Assembly: GCA_013399895.1 (NCBI GenBank)
Contig: VXBA01002723.1
Coordinates: 35,838 to 99,837 of the forward strand
Direction: 5' to 3'
Origin: Serilophus lunatus
Taxonomy: Eukaryota > Chordata > Aves > Passeriformes > Eurylaimidae
DNA length: 64,000 nt
The position numbers and the translations under genes were made by a program. Each line of letters opens with the position of its first letter. Within the stretch, counting starts at the first letter, position 1. The notes below the pieces were generated by a model, which ran no database searches, had not been told where the DNA came from, and saw only the letters and a list, made by a program, of their open reading frames with translations. Below, piece by piece: positions 40,101 to 55,100 of this stretch.

Positions 40101-43100
40101 GAGCAGATGCTCTTGATGCAAGATGATACTTGAATGCAATGAGAGCATCAGAAAGTCTCTCAGTTCCTTCCTGTCCCTATCCTGCTAAATCTTGGCTCAG
40201 ATGAAACCTCCTCACAAGCAGTCACCCATTCATATGTGGAGGTTTCATAAACTGTACCTGCCTTCAGAGGATGACATTAGAGAAAAATGTGCTCTTTGGC
40301 CCTCATTAAAAGAAAACAATCTTACTCTGTTTCATTGAGAAGTCCTAAGACGCCAAGCTTGGAACAGGACTTGGAAAGTGATCGGAAATGGGAGCCAGTC
40401 CTTACTGGATATGTGCCTTTCTCTCTTCTTGTGAGAAACCACACAGTTTTGGCTATGTGATAAGCCTTTGAAAAATCTCTCAGTTTGCACGTGTTCTCAG
40501 GAGGGCAGCTAAAAGCTCCAGAGACTGTCTGCAGTGAGCACACTCGACCATGGAAGTGCAGGAGGAAGGAAGGGCTTCCCCCATGCTGTACGGACCAGTG
40601 CAGTGCTCTGCACAGAACCACCTCCCTCCTGTGCCCAGTGTGAGCCTGCCTGGGCATGACCACGGTACAGAAATGGATGCTGTCCGACTGATGAGTGCCA
40701 GATGGAAAACGGAGCATGGGACTGTTAGGCAAGGGGACTGGAAATCACAGCTGTGGTCATACCAGAGGAGGAGTCAGGTGGTGTCTGGAGAAAACCAAGT
40801 AAGAGAGAAAAACAAGTCTCCATGGGAGAAAGATGAAGGGAAAAACCAAAAAGAAGGCTAGTAATAGGATCAGCCTGGTCCTGGGACAAAGTCAGAGTGG
40901 AGAGCTGTGAAACAGGAGTCAGGATCAGGTAGGACATAGGTGATGTAGTTGGGACCCCATGGCTGATACTGGATGCAGGAGCAGTAAACCCTACAGCCTT
41001 CGCCTGTCAACACCAGAAGTGGATCTCAGGGCTGCTGGCGAAACCTCCTGGCAAAGCGTTTCTCTTGTTCCATTGCAGATCCATCTCCCCCCTTGAAGAA
41101 GACCCACTACTATCAGTTCACATTGGCTGAAGCAGCAGAAAGCTGTACAATGGAGTACAAGTTTCTGACACTGCTAATGGTCCATGCAAGGGTCAACATC
41201 ATCATGTGCAATAAAACTGTTGGTTTTTTTTCTCAGTGGACTAATCCTTCCCTCCCAATATTTACAAAGAAAATGTTAAGGCTAAAATAGAAGAGATAAA
41301 ACAGGAGGAAAACATGACCACGTTCATACTGAAGAGGTAAAAATGAGGCTGTTAACAGCATTGTTGTGAAGCATTAAGATGACAAATGTTGCAGAAAAGC
41401 CTTAGAAAGGAAGGATCTTGTCTCTTGCATAGGGTACAGTTATGAAGGTTTCATATAGAAACATAAATAAGACAGGAAAATGAGGAATATACAGACCTCC
41501 TCATTCAGCAAGTGCTACTCATTCTGTGTTGACTATGTCAGGGCATCAAGGAAAATGAAAATGTATGGTGGCATAAAAAACAAGTTGTAATGTGCAGCCT
41601 AAAGGAGGCAATGCTATTACTCCAAGCTAAGATTACATCAGCATCCTGAATGCTGGTATTTTTTACCTTTCTATACGTATGCTTTGTGGCAAGAAGACTG
41701 TAATGCACTTTTTGGGTGAGCAATGATTCAAGTTGTCCCTAAACAATACTTGGCTCCATAATTCCCAATGCAAATAAAACATCCCTGCCCCAATGGCAAC
41801 AGAGATGAAGGCAAGGGATAAGGCAGTGAGTTTATATCAATTTTGCTAGTTCTACCCTTTGTGTGTGTGTTTACTGTCTCTGTTCCTGGTGTTGCTTGGA
41901 AGAAAGGCTAGGCAGCTTTACTGTACATGCTTCTTCCTGGCTGACTTATACCAGATGTATAATATACTCCCTGCTGAATCTGGCCTGGAGACTTCTTTGG
42001 GAGCTGTACTTACTAACTCAAGGGTTCATCTGGCTCCTTGAATGGCCCATCACCAGTACTCCCTCTCTGTAGTCCTACTTCAATGAGCATATACTGCCTT
42101 TGAGCTCCTCTTTAAAAATAGACTTATCAAAAAGGCTGCAGCGTGATCCTAATAATTGCCTTCGAAACAGTGATTGAATGCTCTGAGCAATTACGTTCCT
42201 TTGGAATGCTGTCTGCCATTTCCTATCCCTTTAATAATTACTGCCTTTTTCTAAGGTACCAACATGTTTTCAAACTGCTACCTGGTGAGGTAGCTTTCAC
42301 AAAGCCCATCTGTTAATTCTCTGTTAGCAGATTCCTTAAATTAAAGTATCAAAGAGGAAGGAAAGTGGATGCTTGCTAGGCATGGTAATAAAAGCAGTAG
42401 GAAGAGAACAGTAATGGTTTCAGGAGGCATGGGTTGCAAATCCAGAAGTTAAATAAAATGCCATACCCTTGACTTTAACAGAGGCACTTAAAAATACCAT
42501 CGCTGGCCACTGCTGTGACAGGGCTGAAGTCAGCGCAGGAGTGGGACGTCATTGCTGACAGTTACCTGCTCCCTCCAGTGTCTCCAATTTTCTTTTTAGT
42601 TTGAAAGTACTAGGCTGCATCTGATCCACCCCAGTAATCAGTGTTGGATGTTTCCCTCTATTTAGGTGTCCAGAGATTTGCCAAGCCCACTATTAAGTGA
42701 TGAGGTCTCCCACCATGTCCCCAGGGAGATTATCCCACAGCCTACCAGACCACATCATTAGGAAAATGCTCTAGATAGCCAACTTAAATTGTGTTTAATT
42801 CAATCCCATTACTCCCAGCTGTACCGTTTGGACCACCCTAAATATGCCCATGTTATTCTGTAGAAGGAAAAGGATGAGAGCTGGTTTGAGTTACGTTTGC
42901 CTATCATTTGTGGTAGCTGTTCCCCTGCCATCCTCCTTCTGTAGGACTGGAACTCATTTTATGAAAGAAGGTCAGTGCACCACTGGCTCAAAGAGCTCTT
43001 ATACCCCGAGCTGCCTGGGCTGTGTGGCCACAACTCAGACTTTAGAGCAGGGAGCACACAGCCAGTTATGCAGCAAAGTCAACTGTGGGATCTGCTCAGG

Positions 43101-46100
43101 CTGTGTACGATGATTCAGGGATATTTCTACCTTTGATGAATCCTGGCTGATGCTCTGGAATAAGGGACTGCTGTATTTTTATTTTTTTAATGTTTCTGGG
43201 AAGGTGTGTGCAGTTTTGCTGAGGAGGTTTCTAGAGTATAACTCCCAGACTGGGGTCAGCAGCCAGCTGCTACTGCTTACATCTGCTGAAGGGTGATCAG
43301 CTTGCAAGAAACGGTGGCTCCTTCCCAAGAGAACTATGTTTTTTCCTAACCTGGCCATGGAGGCTCAAGTTTGAAGAAGGAAAAGTTACCAAATAGAACA
43401 ACACAGCCAAAGTCTCGATGAAAGGGCCAATATGGAAACAGACTTACAGGGCCACACCAAAAGCTTGGCACAAGATGCAGGAAGTCTTGGGCAGGGGAAA
43501 GGAAGTCATGGCATGCTTTCACAGCAAAAAAGAGAAGACCCAGTTTACTACAGGACCAGCTGAGGTCAGAAGAGACATGCTGGGCTGGAAAGACTCCACA
43601 GTTCAGGAAGTAAGTCACAAACTTCGCAGACAGATCCCAGACCACCGAGGCAAACCTGACCCCCCAGTCCAGAGAAATTTTAGAATGGTTAGGAAACTGA
43701 GGCAGGAAAATGAACTGAGGCTTTTTATTTTTTCTTGCTCACCATAATGGTGTATTTATAATCTACCTGAATATGTCTTTGCTAACATCAATCATACATT
43801 TCTGAAGAGTTTAACTAAAGGGCCCCCAGACTCATTAAGAAGTGGGTTTTAGTTTTGGGGAGGTGAGCAGTAGACTCACAAGAATAGGCAAATGAACCAC
43901 AAGTCATAGTTCTGTTACACTCCCTGCAAATACAGCTACAGACCCTGAAAAATACTCAGACTGGGATAACAAGGATAACAAAGAAGAAAGAACAGTTTCT
44001 ATACTACAATTGGCCAGACTAGGATCTGCACCCTGGAAGAGACTTTTGAGGCAGATGTGAGCAAGGTCAAAGGGCGATAATTCTGTTTGGTATGCTCTTC
44101 TAAAGAAATTGTACATATTTCTATTTCCTAAAATATTAGCTAAATTTACATACTGTGTCCTCACAGTTCACACTGCAGGTTAACAACCAAATATGACCCA
44201 ATTCATTCTCTCCTGGTGATTCATACAGATATGTAGTTGTGGCACTTAGGGACATGGTTTAGTGGTGGACTTGGCAGTGTTAGGTTTATGGTTGGACTTG
44301 AAAATCTTAAAGGACTTTTCCAACCTAAATGATTCTATAGTTCTATGCTCAGGGGAGGACACAAATGGAGCATCATGAAAAGTGCAAATCTTCAGTGATA
44401 GGCACTGGGACAATGAACCCCAGAAGGGACACTGATCCAGACTGATGTAATGGCTAAAGCTGTGAGTAGACACACAGCCACAAAAGAATCAAGACCACAG
44501 TACAGTCACAGTGTGTTACCTACAGTATCGGAGATTTGCAACTGCAAGATCAATACTTTGTTTTCACAAGTCCTTTTTATATTTCATTTCAATTTAAAGG
44601 AAAATTTGTCATATGCAAAGCTGACAATAGGTTACGCTATACTACATTAAGTGCAAACCCTGCTCTGTATCACAACACTTAGAAATGGGAATCCGCCCAC
44701 AAAGATGAAGCAAGCAAATAAATCCCGATCTGACTAAATAACTTCACATGGAGCCTGTAAAGGAACTCATTTTTGTCCTCAGTCCACACACTAGAGCAGG
44801 GATCTGCCAAACCCTAACCATAAATATTCATTAAAAAGCCTCTGCTTGGGATGCAGTCACTGAGACAGCCATTTCCTGCCCATTATCTCTTAGGGCAGGA
44901 AATCAACAGTTCCACTCAGGCGGTTACCACCGAGCCCTCACCACGCACACTTCCACTGGATGGCTGAACTTTGCCTAAACGAGGGCCACGTAGTTGTTTC
45001 CTTTCCGAAGCCCCAAAATAATACTTTTCAGCAATAAAGCAGATTGGAAAGTAGCTGTCCTTCTACTTCCCACAGAGCACAGCAGCTTCTAGCACAATGC
45101 TCCACCTCGAGCATTTGCTTGGAGCAAGGTGAATGGGAGCCTACTGGCACTGTGAGTTTGCTGCATCTACAGAGAAAGATGTCTGTGTGATTGGCAATTT
45201 GACTGCTTTTCCCCTGACATTGACAAAGATTACTTGTCAATATAATGCCTCGTTCTGCTGAGGACAACCTCAGGCTGATCTAATTGTGGTCTCTAGAAAA
45301 AGACTGTCTCAGCACCCAATCTTGTTCTTTATAACAACAACAACAACAGAGCTCTGCTGCCAACTTCAGAGGAGCAAGTCCCTGAACTATTCTTATGCCA
45401 AGAAGCTGTACTTGCCATGAAAAACAAATCCTGATATTATGGAACAACCCCACTGAAGAACTGTCACTGTTTATTGGCACTTAATAAAGAAACAGGAGTA
45501 AAATCTCAAGGAAAAAGTTCTGAAAATCATTAAAAATGCACAGTAAATACAGCTTCTGTACTTACCTTTGGTTTCCAGTCTCTGATCGCTTCCAATCAAA
45601 CAATCCTTGATGTCTGCACCCTTCTCTATCACAGCATTATGACAAATAACACTGCCCTGAAGACAGCACCTACAACACAAACAGAAGTAAAGCAAGAAAA
45701 TAATTTAAATGACAGGTACAAAATGAAGGTATTCACTGTAGTAACTAATGACTCTATGACACAATCCTGTGAGTAGGTTCAGTTCTGCTCTTTTCTCAAA
45801 AACACCATTCTTCTCCTGACCCTCACACCTAGTTGCTGGAAAAACTTAAATGCCAGGTGTCAACATGGGTTTGCAAAAAAAGAGTTTGCAGTTTTGCTTC
45901 CTTTAGAACAGCTTTCCTCTATATTTCCTTAACAGAATAAATACTTAACTGAATAAATAAAGACTTGGGACCTGGATCAAGTCTTGTATCTTCCACAGAC
46001 AGTCTGGGTAGCTCCAGAGGTGGCTTCTCTGCTCAATTTCCCAGTTAAAAAGAGGAGCAGCAGCCCAGTCCTTCCCAGCAATTTTTGCTGAGAAATTTTA

Positions 46101-49100
46101 TATGTTCCAGCTTGCCAGGTACTATGAAAGAGTGGAGAGAAGGGGCAGATCAATACCTCAGCTGGTTGGTGTTATTCATGTTACATTCAAGCACTCACAC
46201 ATGATTACCCTGCAGTACTAAACCAATGCAACCCATACTAGACCTGCTCTACCTGCCTTAGAGATCTGCACACTCATGTTGCCTCTGACACCACAAAGTC
46301 TGAAATGCTACAGAGGAACTTTAGCAAAAGTCACCTTATTCTAAAATGTATTTGAATCTGTAATAACCAGCTTTAAAATCTTTTGATCTGATTGTCCAGA
46401 TAGGAAAGGAGTTGAGAGTCAAATGCTGAGAGGTTCTGAGTTACTGCACTACTCTGAGCCTCTCCATCCAGTAAAATGGAACTTATGAATCTTTACTAGT
46501 ATCTATGGTATGTCCTAAAATGCTGTTCACTCAGCATCATAAGTAGTGTTAAATGGCATTAAATGTAATTTCTTTCAAAGCTATGATGCAAATTATTTCT
46601 TTCCTTGCTTTCACATGTGCAAAGATAGGTAGAAGTTGCTGGAAGACAGAAAATACAGCTAAGAAGAGTCTACAAATCCTAAGTCTAACACACACCAAAA
46701 CCAGATGACTGGGAAAAAGATATAAGATATAGAACCCCAGAGAGATGCAGGTAATCTGCTCCCCTATATTAATACTACTGTGAACCACAGTATTTTATAC
46801 CTGCTTTCCAGTATTTCTTCTAATATTAGTTACAATAATTGTGAATATTTTTTGTATTCTCAGTCCAACAGCTGATCTCTGTCAAAAACTGAAGTTTTTT
46901 GCTTCAGTGACTTTCTGCATGATGGCTTGCACAGTTTAATAACCTGCAACCATTCCCCACCTTTGTCACAGGCATCACCACTACTCATTGCACTAGTGAA
47001 ACACAGCTTCTGTGCACCATCAGGCTGCCTCCTGGACAAAACTGTCATTCTGGAGTTTGAACTAACTGCATAGAGTTGTTTTGGTATCAGATCAAAGCCC
47101 TGAGCCTCAATTCTGTACTGACTGGAGAGCTAGCCACCTGTGGTCCTCAGGAGGAGAGAGACACTGATCCTCACTCCAGACTCCTAAAATTAATTCATAG
47201 TATCTTCCTGCTCACACATCACTATTATCTAGTACACAGAATCTGCCTCTAAACATATTACAATTCTGTTGCTTGTGCGAGTCTGAGCAGAAACCTTCTG
47301 CCCTGCAAAACCAGCATTAATTTTGCAGGAGTAAAAGCAATAAAACGGGACCTCAGTTGCAGTGGTTTGCAGTTACGACCCCCCTTGAACAGACTGTCCC
47401 CTCTGCACAATTATTCTTTTAACTCACTTAAACTCCCCCTCCTCTGACCTATAAGGAGGCAATATGAGCAATTATTCTACAAACAACCAGCTCAGGTTGC
47501 CTTGGCAAGGTCTTTACTAACATGTTAATAAGATAAAAAGCGGCAAAGATACACAGCAGACCCCTGCCTGCCTTTGCTCTCACACTGTCATGATTTGCTT
47601 CCTTCCCAATAGCCTCGTGTGCCGGCACAGCGGCTCAGGCCATCGTCTTGTGCAACAGTGATTACTGACAGCAAGAGCAACTCTGCAGCAAGGCTAGGGA
47701 AGGGATCACAGAAGGGAGGACTGCCCACTGCTGCCATCCTGACTTGGCTTTCAACAGGACTAGCAAAGGGAACGGGAGAAGTTGCTCATTTCCCACTGAA
47801 ATGGCTCCCGTCCAAAACACGCACTTCAGAATACCTCCTCCTCCATTGCTTTGAGCCAGTCAGATGAAAGCTTTGCCCTGCAAACTTTTAGGTTCCCACC
47901 ATCTATCACGTCTCCCAAGCACGAGAGCAGCTGTGAGTGCACTACACCTCTCAGCATTACCCTCATGCAGGAGGATATTCCCCAAAAGTAGGGGATTTAA
48001 GCTGTCGGTCTGGAGTCTAGGCTGGAGAATACTGCATGTGTGTTCGGAGCCTACTTGAGGATACTCTTTCAACTCCCGGAGAAAGAATAGCATTGTAACC
48101 AAGAAACTGCTGATGACATTAACATCAAAGATAAGGGGGGCTCCTGCCAAACCATTTGTTGGCAGGGAAAGGCCAGGGAACCAAGATGAACTTGTCTGTG
48201 CCAGGTGCTCGCAAATCAACCCTTCCCCAGTGCCAGGGTAAAACAAAACCCAAGAACTCCACCACCCCAGGAGTTTCTTAAAAGTTATAAACCCAACCAA
48301 CTGCAGAAGTTTTAAAACCATACTCAATGCTCAGATTACCCCAATCACACAAACCAGCAGCAAATCCAGCTTTTATTGCTCAAGTGGAACAAAACTTCAA
48401 GAGATAAAAACACAATTTGTGGGTGTTCCCTTCACCCGCTGACAGATGTAACACAGCCATTTTGAAACCACTTGTAAATGCCTTTTTAAAAAAAAAAAAA
48501 GTCATAAAGACTGCCAAAAGAAGTATTTTGTGTATTTATTTAATTTTTACTATTTTTTCAAGTTGAAGAGTAAGGAATCAACTTTTATTCTCTTACAGGG
48601 TAAATATCACATCTCGGCACTCTGCTGTAGTCTCCTTGGTTAAACTGCCACCATGGTTCCTGCCTTGCTTAACAACTAGGTGTTATTAGCCCTCAAAGGT
48701 GCTCTGACAGCATCCAGCTTCATCAGCTCTGGTGTGTGTGCGCATACACGCACAGTGATGTACTGCTTTATAATGCAAACCATATTTTTTTTTTCCCTGA
48801 AAATGTAGTATATTTTTAAACTTTTCAGCACGGTGAAAACAGATATCTTCTGACCTTAAAATCCAAAGAGCATGTTCAAACCCACAAGAGGAACTAATTT
48901 GGGGCATTTGATTTATGGCTGAAATTTCAATTTGAATTTGTTTTAAGTGTAATCACAAACTGAAAGTCTGGCAGCTGGGCGTTTTTCAAAAAATAAATAA
49001 AAATATTCAGTGTGCGTCTGCATTCTAGAGAGAGCTGTTTACAAGCCCAGTCCTGTAGTGGGAACAGATGTATCTAAAGCATTAATTTGTTATACAGGTA

Positions 49101-52100
49101 CAATGTGCAAATAGGAGCATATGAGAGAGAGCGTGCACACATGTCTGTGTCTGTGTGTACGCTGTGCGCCTGTATCTGAGAGACAGAGAGGCTGACTTTG
49201 GGGTGGGTTTTTTTGAAAGTGAGAGAACAAGAGCAAAAGGAGTAGTGGCCAAGGAGGCATGGGGGGATTACAAGGATTTAGGTCTTTAAACTGCAGACCA
49301 CCTAACAAGATCACTCTGAAATGCCACTAATTTCAGTTAAGGCCACAGACCTCCCTTCCTCTGCCCTCCCTCTCTCCCCCATTGTAAACAACTAATCCCA
49401 GCAGAAAACAACAGAGAGCAAAATGTACACACATTCTGCAACATTCCAGGTCCTTCTTTATCTTTTATTTATTTTTCTAAAAGGTCAGCGTATGTATGGA
49501 GGGAGGGGGGAGGGGGAGAAAGCCAAAAAACCTCAAGTCCATCTCTTGTGTGGGCTTGAAGGAAGCTGGGAGAAAGCAAAGTCCAAGAGCACACAATATG
49601 GAGCTTTTATAGCACAGCAATTCCTGGACTCAGCTTACTTTCCCCTCCCTCTATTTGTGGCAAAGTCACATAGCTTTAAACCGAAGGACAGGGTGGTCGA
49701 TTACATCTGAAAGAAATGTAAAGAATTGAGAAAGAATTCCATCTCCTGTCGAAATTATAAATAAGGAAGTATTAGTCCCAGAGACAGGCTGATTTATGCA
49801 GCCCTGGAACTGCTGACTTTCAGCCCGAGTATCGGTCTATAAATCAAACTCTTAAATCAAGTGTGTCAATTGCTGCAGCACTGCGATACTTGGGAAAAGA
49901 AAGGCACCTACCACTGAAAGCAGGAAGATTGCCAGGGAACTGAGGTGCCGTACCCTTCTTAATTTTCTAAAGTGTAAATCTGAGATCAAACATCCTTTGG
50001 GGGAACTGGAAATCAAAATACGCAGTGCTCAGCACACCAGGAGCAGGCAGCAGGAGTCCAAGACACAACCCCCTAATTACAGGCTACCCACTGATTATTT
50101 AGGACTCTGTGATTAAAGTGATGAACGCTCCTGGGAGAAAGGGGCTTAAGTAACTGAGGTCAAGACCTCAACTGCAGCTCTCGCCCTAGTTGTGCAAGCT
50201 TAGGAAGGTATGAATGTCACAGGTTTGCCTTACAGCAAAGCTCCTGAAATGCCAATGGAAGTTATCCAGGTCTGGTACTTTAATCCAATTGTGCCAAAAC
50301 CCTGACATAATCTCTGTTGGGCAGCAAAGCAAATGAGGTGTCTAAAATGCAATGCCTAAAACTATAGACTCATGAGAAAGAAACAGCCTGGAGCACAAAG
50401 CTTAGGACAGCCTGTTGGTACCGCTCTGCTGTGCCAAGAAGTCGGGTCTCTTGCTCCTCCATATGAGCTACAAAATGGAGAGACTGACTCAGGAATTAAA
50501 AGCAAAGGGTGACGTGCCTCAGCAGCTACTTGGCTGACTGAGAGGTAACAGATGTGGATTCCCCTGGGAGCAACATCCCATTCGGCCCTCACCAAGAAGA
50601 TAACAGCCACAACAGGCACCTTATTAACACTAAGAGGTGGCAAGGAGACAGTTAAAACTCTAAAACCTACCAGCAATCCCTCAAGAAATCCTCTGTTAGC
50701 TAGTGAGTTGGTGGCTGGGACTCTTGATCACAGGGGTGAGGCACAAAGACTATGGGAAAACAGGGAAGAAGCAAAACATTACTAGGGAATTTGGGAGCCA
50801 AAAATGTTCCTTTCACCAACATATTTTTACACCAACACACTTTTGCACGCAAACCTGGGGCACTGTGAATCTCACGTTATACACTCACGTAAATACCAAA
50901 GACTACAATAGATGCCAGCAGTACACGCTATAATTTATAGATACATTTCAAAGCAAGCATTCTTAAGTGAATTTGGGCTTTGATCTCCTGTTTTTCCCCT
51001 TGGGGGTAACAAAATCATTCTACCAACCCCCCTAAATTCTTCACCCGTCTCTGAGGGTGTTTTCACTAAGGAACTTGTTTCACGTCTCTTTTGTAGCCAA
51101 GCTCATCACTGTGGTATGGCTCCTTTACATTTCTTCCCCACACCCTAAACATTTTGCATTACATATTGTATATACTTGCCAGCACTCGTATTTTCCAGTG
51201 AAAGTTCAACTGACCTTAAAGGATTGCCTCAAACCTACCTTAATGTGTTTTATTAAGTGAAACTAAGGCTGCTGGGGGAGGTCGCCTGGAAGGCTGTGCC
51301 TCACCTCTGAAACTTCAGTTAAATCCAGCTGATCTTGGAACAAACAAATTGGTGATCTTTTATGTAGCTGCAAACTCGGGATTGCACACTTCAGCAGAAG
51401 TATGCTGCAAGGAGTTTGCACCAGGAAAACCCCCATGCAGGAAAGCTGACATCCCTCTGGATTCTCTTTTGCAGATTACAAGGGCCATGTCCTGCGCGAT
51501 TTTACAGACACTCTGCTGATGGCCATGAAAAACGGCTGATGTCTACGTGAAGGAAACAAAGCAGAAAAACTATATGTTCACTCCCATCTTTGGGTTTCTC
51601 ACTTTACTTTCTCACTAGCAGACACAATCAGACCTAGGGAGGTAACAGGCACAGTAAAAAGACACTTTCTCTAGTTTTTGAAGCTTAATTCTGGGTTGGG
51701 AGCTGTGGCCCTTCATAAGACATTGATTAAATTAGCTTCCTTATTATATGGGGTAGGTTGACATGGAAAAGGTCACCTTTATAAACTGAAAAATGTCACC
51801 TTTATAAACTGAACCTGGCTTCTTAGATCCAAGCTGAACTTGTTCAACCTTAGGAACTTAGAGGCACAATTCTGGGACAATGGGATAATTTCTTCCTTTC
51901 CCATATCCAAGCGGGGAAGATTTTCAAAAGCATCAGAGACACTTGCACACCCAGATTCCCACCAAAACCCAACAGCAATCAGCTGCTTCAGAAAAATCTC
52001 CACACTCTTTGATTAGATCCATGTGGCTAGCAGGAGGCACAAGCTTATTTATAGCTCTCAGACATAACCCTGGCCACCTGAAGAAGCAGATCAGCAGAAT

Positions 52101-55100
52101 GAGAGGAGGTATTTTAAAATGCCACTTTTCAGAGCTCGTCTGTGCTTTAAGTTCAACATTTGATATATAAGATGTTTGGAAAATTGGGAAGAGCTCCTTA
52201 CACTATCAGGGAAACATCTGCATCTGAGATTAAAGAGCAGGTGATTTATTTAAGACAGACTGATGTACCAGGAAGCTAGCCAGAAGAAAATTTTTTCTGA
52301 GGAGCAGCTAGTAATAATGTTTCAGACATTCACAAGATAACAGGTATTATATGAGAAATTTCCTAAATATATTAGATACAGCAGAATTTGACTTCAGTTG
52401 AAAGTAACTGAAAACCAGTCCTGCAAGTAGCTCCACTGCTTTCTGCTCACTAGTTTCCTACTTTGCCCTCTCTTCCTTAATTTATCTTCCTGCAAACTCT
52501 GCTGGCCAGAGTCTCCCTCTTTTCAGTATCTTATATAGCATGGCCAGTGAATTAAATAGTAGAATGAAAACTATGGTTCCTGACCAAAAACGTTTACAGT
52601 TTAAAGCCAAGAAGTGTGACAGAAAGGACAGAACTCCTACATAATCCAGAGAAATAAGAGCCCTTTTTACAGACAAGGACTATATGCAGCTTTCTTCACG
52701 TACTTCATGTTTATTCATATCCATGATATACTTTATCCATGTGGTTTAGCTGAACATGTGCTTTTTCTGAGTGAAGTTCTCACTTTTCCTTTGCTTTTTG
52801 TGATATCTATTCTAAATTCTTTTTTCCTGGTATATGGGAGGGGGGCAATTGGTGGCCTGAGACAAAGTATCCAGAAGACAAAAGCCATCTTAAAAAATGA
52901 TTCAAGGTACAAAATGTTTGGGAATTCTAGCATAAGCAAGTCTTTATTTCCAGCTTTGCAAGCTATGGTGCTGGAAACAACTTCATTTCCTCATTCCTTC
53001 TCATGAGGTTATGATACTGTAAAATAAGTTGGCTTGGCACTAGGATCATTCCTTTGTACTGCCATTGTCCAAGGGGAAAAAGACTGCTTATGCACTGAAC
53101 CTCTATAAAGGCTCAATTCCATCCTGGTTTTAATTAGAACTTTCATCAAACCACTGACTGTTTCTACATCAGGTGCAGATTTGGCACTATTGAGGAAACA
53201 ACCAATAAACTTCACAATCAATCTGCAGTTAGTAGTCAATCCAATTCTACTTGCTTGTTGTTTTCTTCCTTTGTATATTTTCTCATAGAAAGTAGAAATA
53301 AATTGAAGACATGTGGTAAACTAGAGTAGCCTTTAACCAGTCACATGTGGTCTCTCTCCAGTCCCATGAGTAACATTATGGCATCTGTGCCATCTCCTTT
53401 CACACAGGTAGCCTGAACACCTTTAACAAAATCCAGTGCATAACTTGCTGTCTTCAGATGACTGAAGAAGGAAGATGCCAGTTTGGGCTAACATAACATT
53501 TGCAGTGCCAGTTCTTCCTCCACAAATCTGGGTACTTTAGTTCTTCATCCAAATTTTTAATCCAGCCTATTCTTTTTGCCCAGGGAGTCAGAACTCCCCA
53601 TGGGACTTGTCCAACTTTCCCTCTGTACTCAATGTTCACATCATCTCCCTGCAGTTTGTAACCCAAAGCATTTGGTGTCACCTCCCTTGCATTCCAAGTT
53701 CCCTGATGCTGCAACAGCCTGCAGTTTGTTGCCATCATATGCAGCCTGACCCAGAACATATCTGCCTGTCTTTTTAACCCCCTTCCTTTCCAAAATGTGA
53801 CCTTAGCAGTGTGTCACATGGGGAATTTCAGCAGTTCTATCTCAGTAGTTTTTGTGTGGCTCCAACAACATGCTGTAAGCTTTACAAACAAAGAAGACAA
53901 GTTATTGTTCAATGATTCCTATCCCTGCACACGCACACAACCACCTCAGTCACATCTGCAATTCCAGTCTTACAGTTCCTGAACTGAAGGCCCTGCATCA
54001 GACTATCCAGCAACTGTCTGCTACAAACTCCTTTCTGGAAGGAATGCTCTCCTTCTCCCACTACCATTCCTAGTCTGGGATACAGCTTGAAGAGTTTCAT
54101 GGAGAAGAATCATTTCAGACATCACATCAAAGTATATCCACCACTGTATAATCAAAGAGGGTACCTTGCAGAGCTCCAGGCAGAAAACTGTTAAATACCA
54201 ACAATGTAAGTACCTGATGAAGGCAATACCTACCCATGAGATCTTGTGATTCTACATCCCACAGATTATACCTGTGCTGGCAAGCCCTTGTGCCACACAC
54301 AGCATCTTTGACCACAGACCACTGCAAACCACTCAGGAACAGAGATGTATCTCTGTACGTTACAAATGGAAATAAGGAGACTAAATGGAACATTGGAACA
54401 GCTTCCTGAGTTGGTTAATGGGCCTCAAATTGTTCCTGACTTTTAAATGAAGATCACCATCTTCTAAAGCAGCAGCTGTTGAGTTCATCTCAGTGGGTAC
54501 TGCCTAAAATTCTCTGGCCTGTGCCAGGCCTCTGACTAGTCATTTCATTAATCTTTTCCATCATCCAAACCCAATCATCCCCAATGAGCAGATTTTCTGA
54601 AAAAAAAAAAAAAAAATTATAAGTGAGACAGGTTTAATTTTCTTAGTTACTATGTATGTGAAGGTCTGGTACTCAACAGCTGTGGAGATGAAATCTTGAT
54701 GCAAATCTTGGGCCATTTGCCTCCTCTGATAATCAGACCAACTTATTAATGATTTCCATAAAAACATCACTTGAAGCAGAATGCTTTCCTGTATTTTCTT
54801 GAAAAAAGAAAAGCAGCAAAGTACTTCATTTCAGATACTAAATCTAGCACAGGGTCCCTATGGTACTGACTACCACCATGTCAACAGGACCAAAGCGTGG
54901 CTTACTACAAACTTGATATTTGAAATTTTCAGGCTTGCTTTCTCAACTAACCTCTAAGTAGTTCCAAAAATCATAGTTTTTTCCCTTACTACAGTCCCAT
55001 ATCCTGCATTTTTCCATTCATTTTCCATGACCAAGGAAGAAGGATATACTGTGCACATAACAAAATGGTCAAGCTCCCTCCAGTAAGTGTATACACTGGG

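Larger units (their letters stand above)
34196..45565 (-). other. EIF2B3: EIF2B3 intron before the last exon (11.4 kb)
   Basis: AT-rich. Holds a three-copy 66-bp tandem repeat, the purine tract at 37877-37940, a CR1 3' end, an ancient CR1-like fragment, a likely MIR-type relic and an unexplained 107-codon minus-strand open frame at 35483-35806. No other gene is recognised. Confidence 0.7.

Noticed and set aside
43680..43720. GGAAACTGAGGCAGG, MIR-like
   Set aside because: Match too short to separate from chance.
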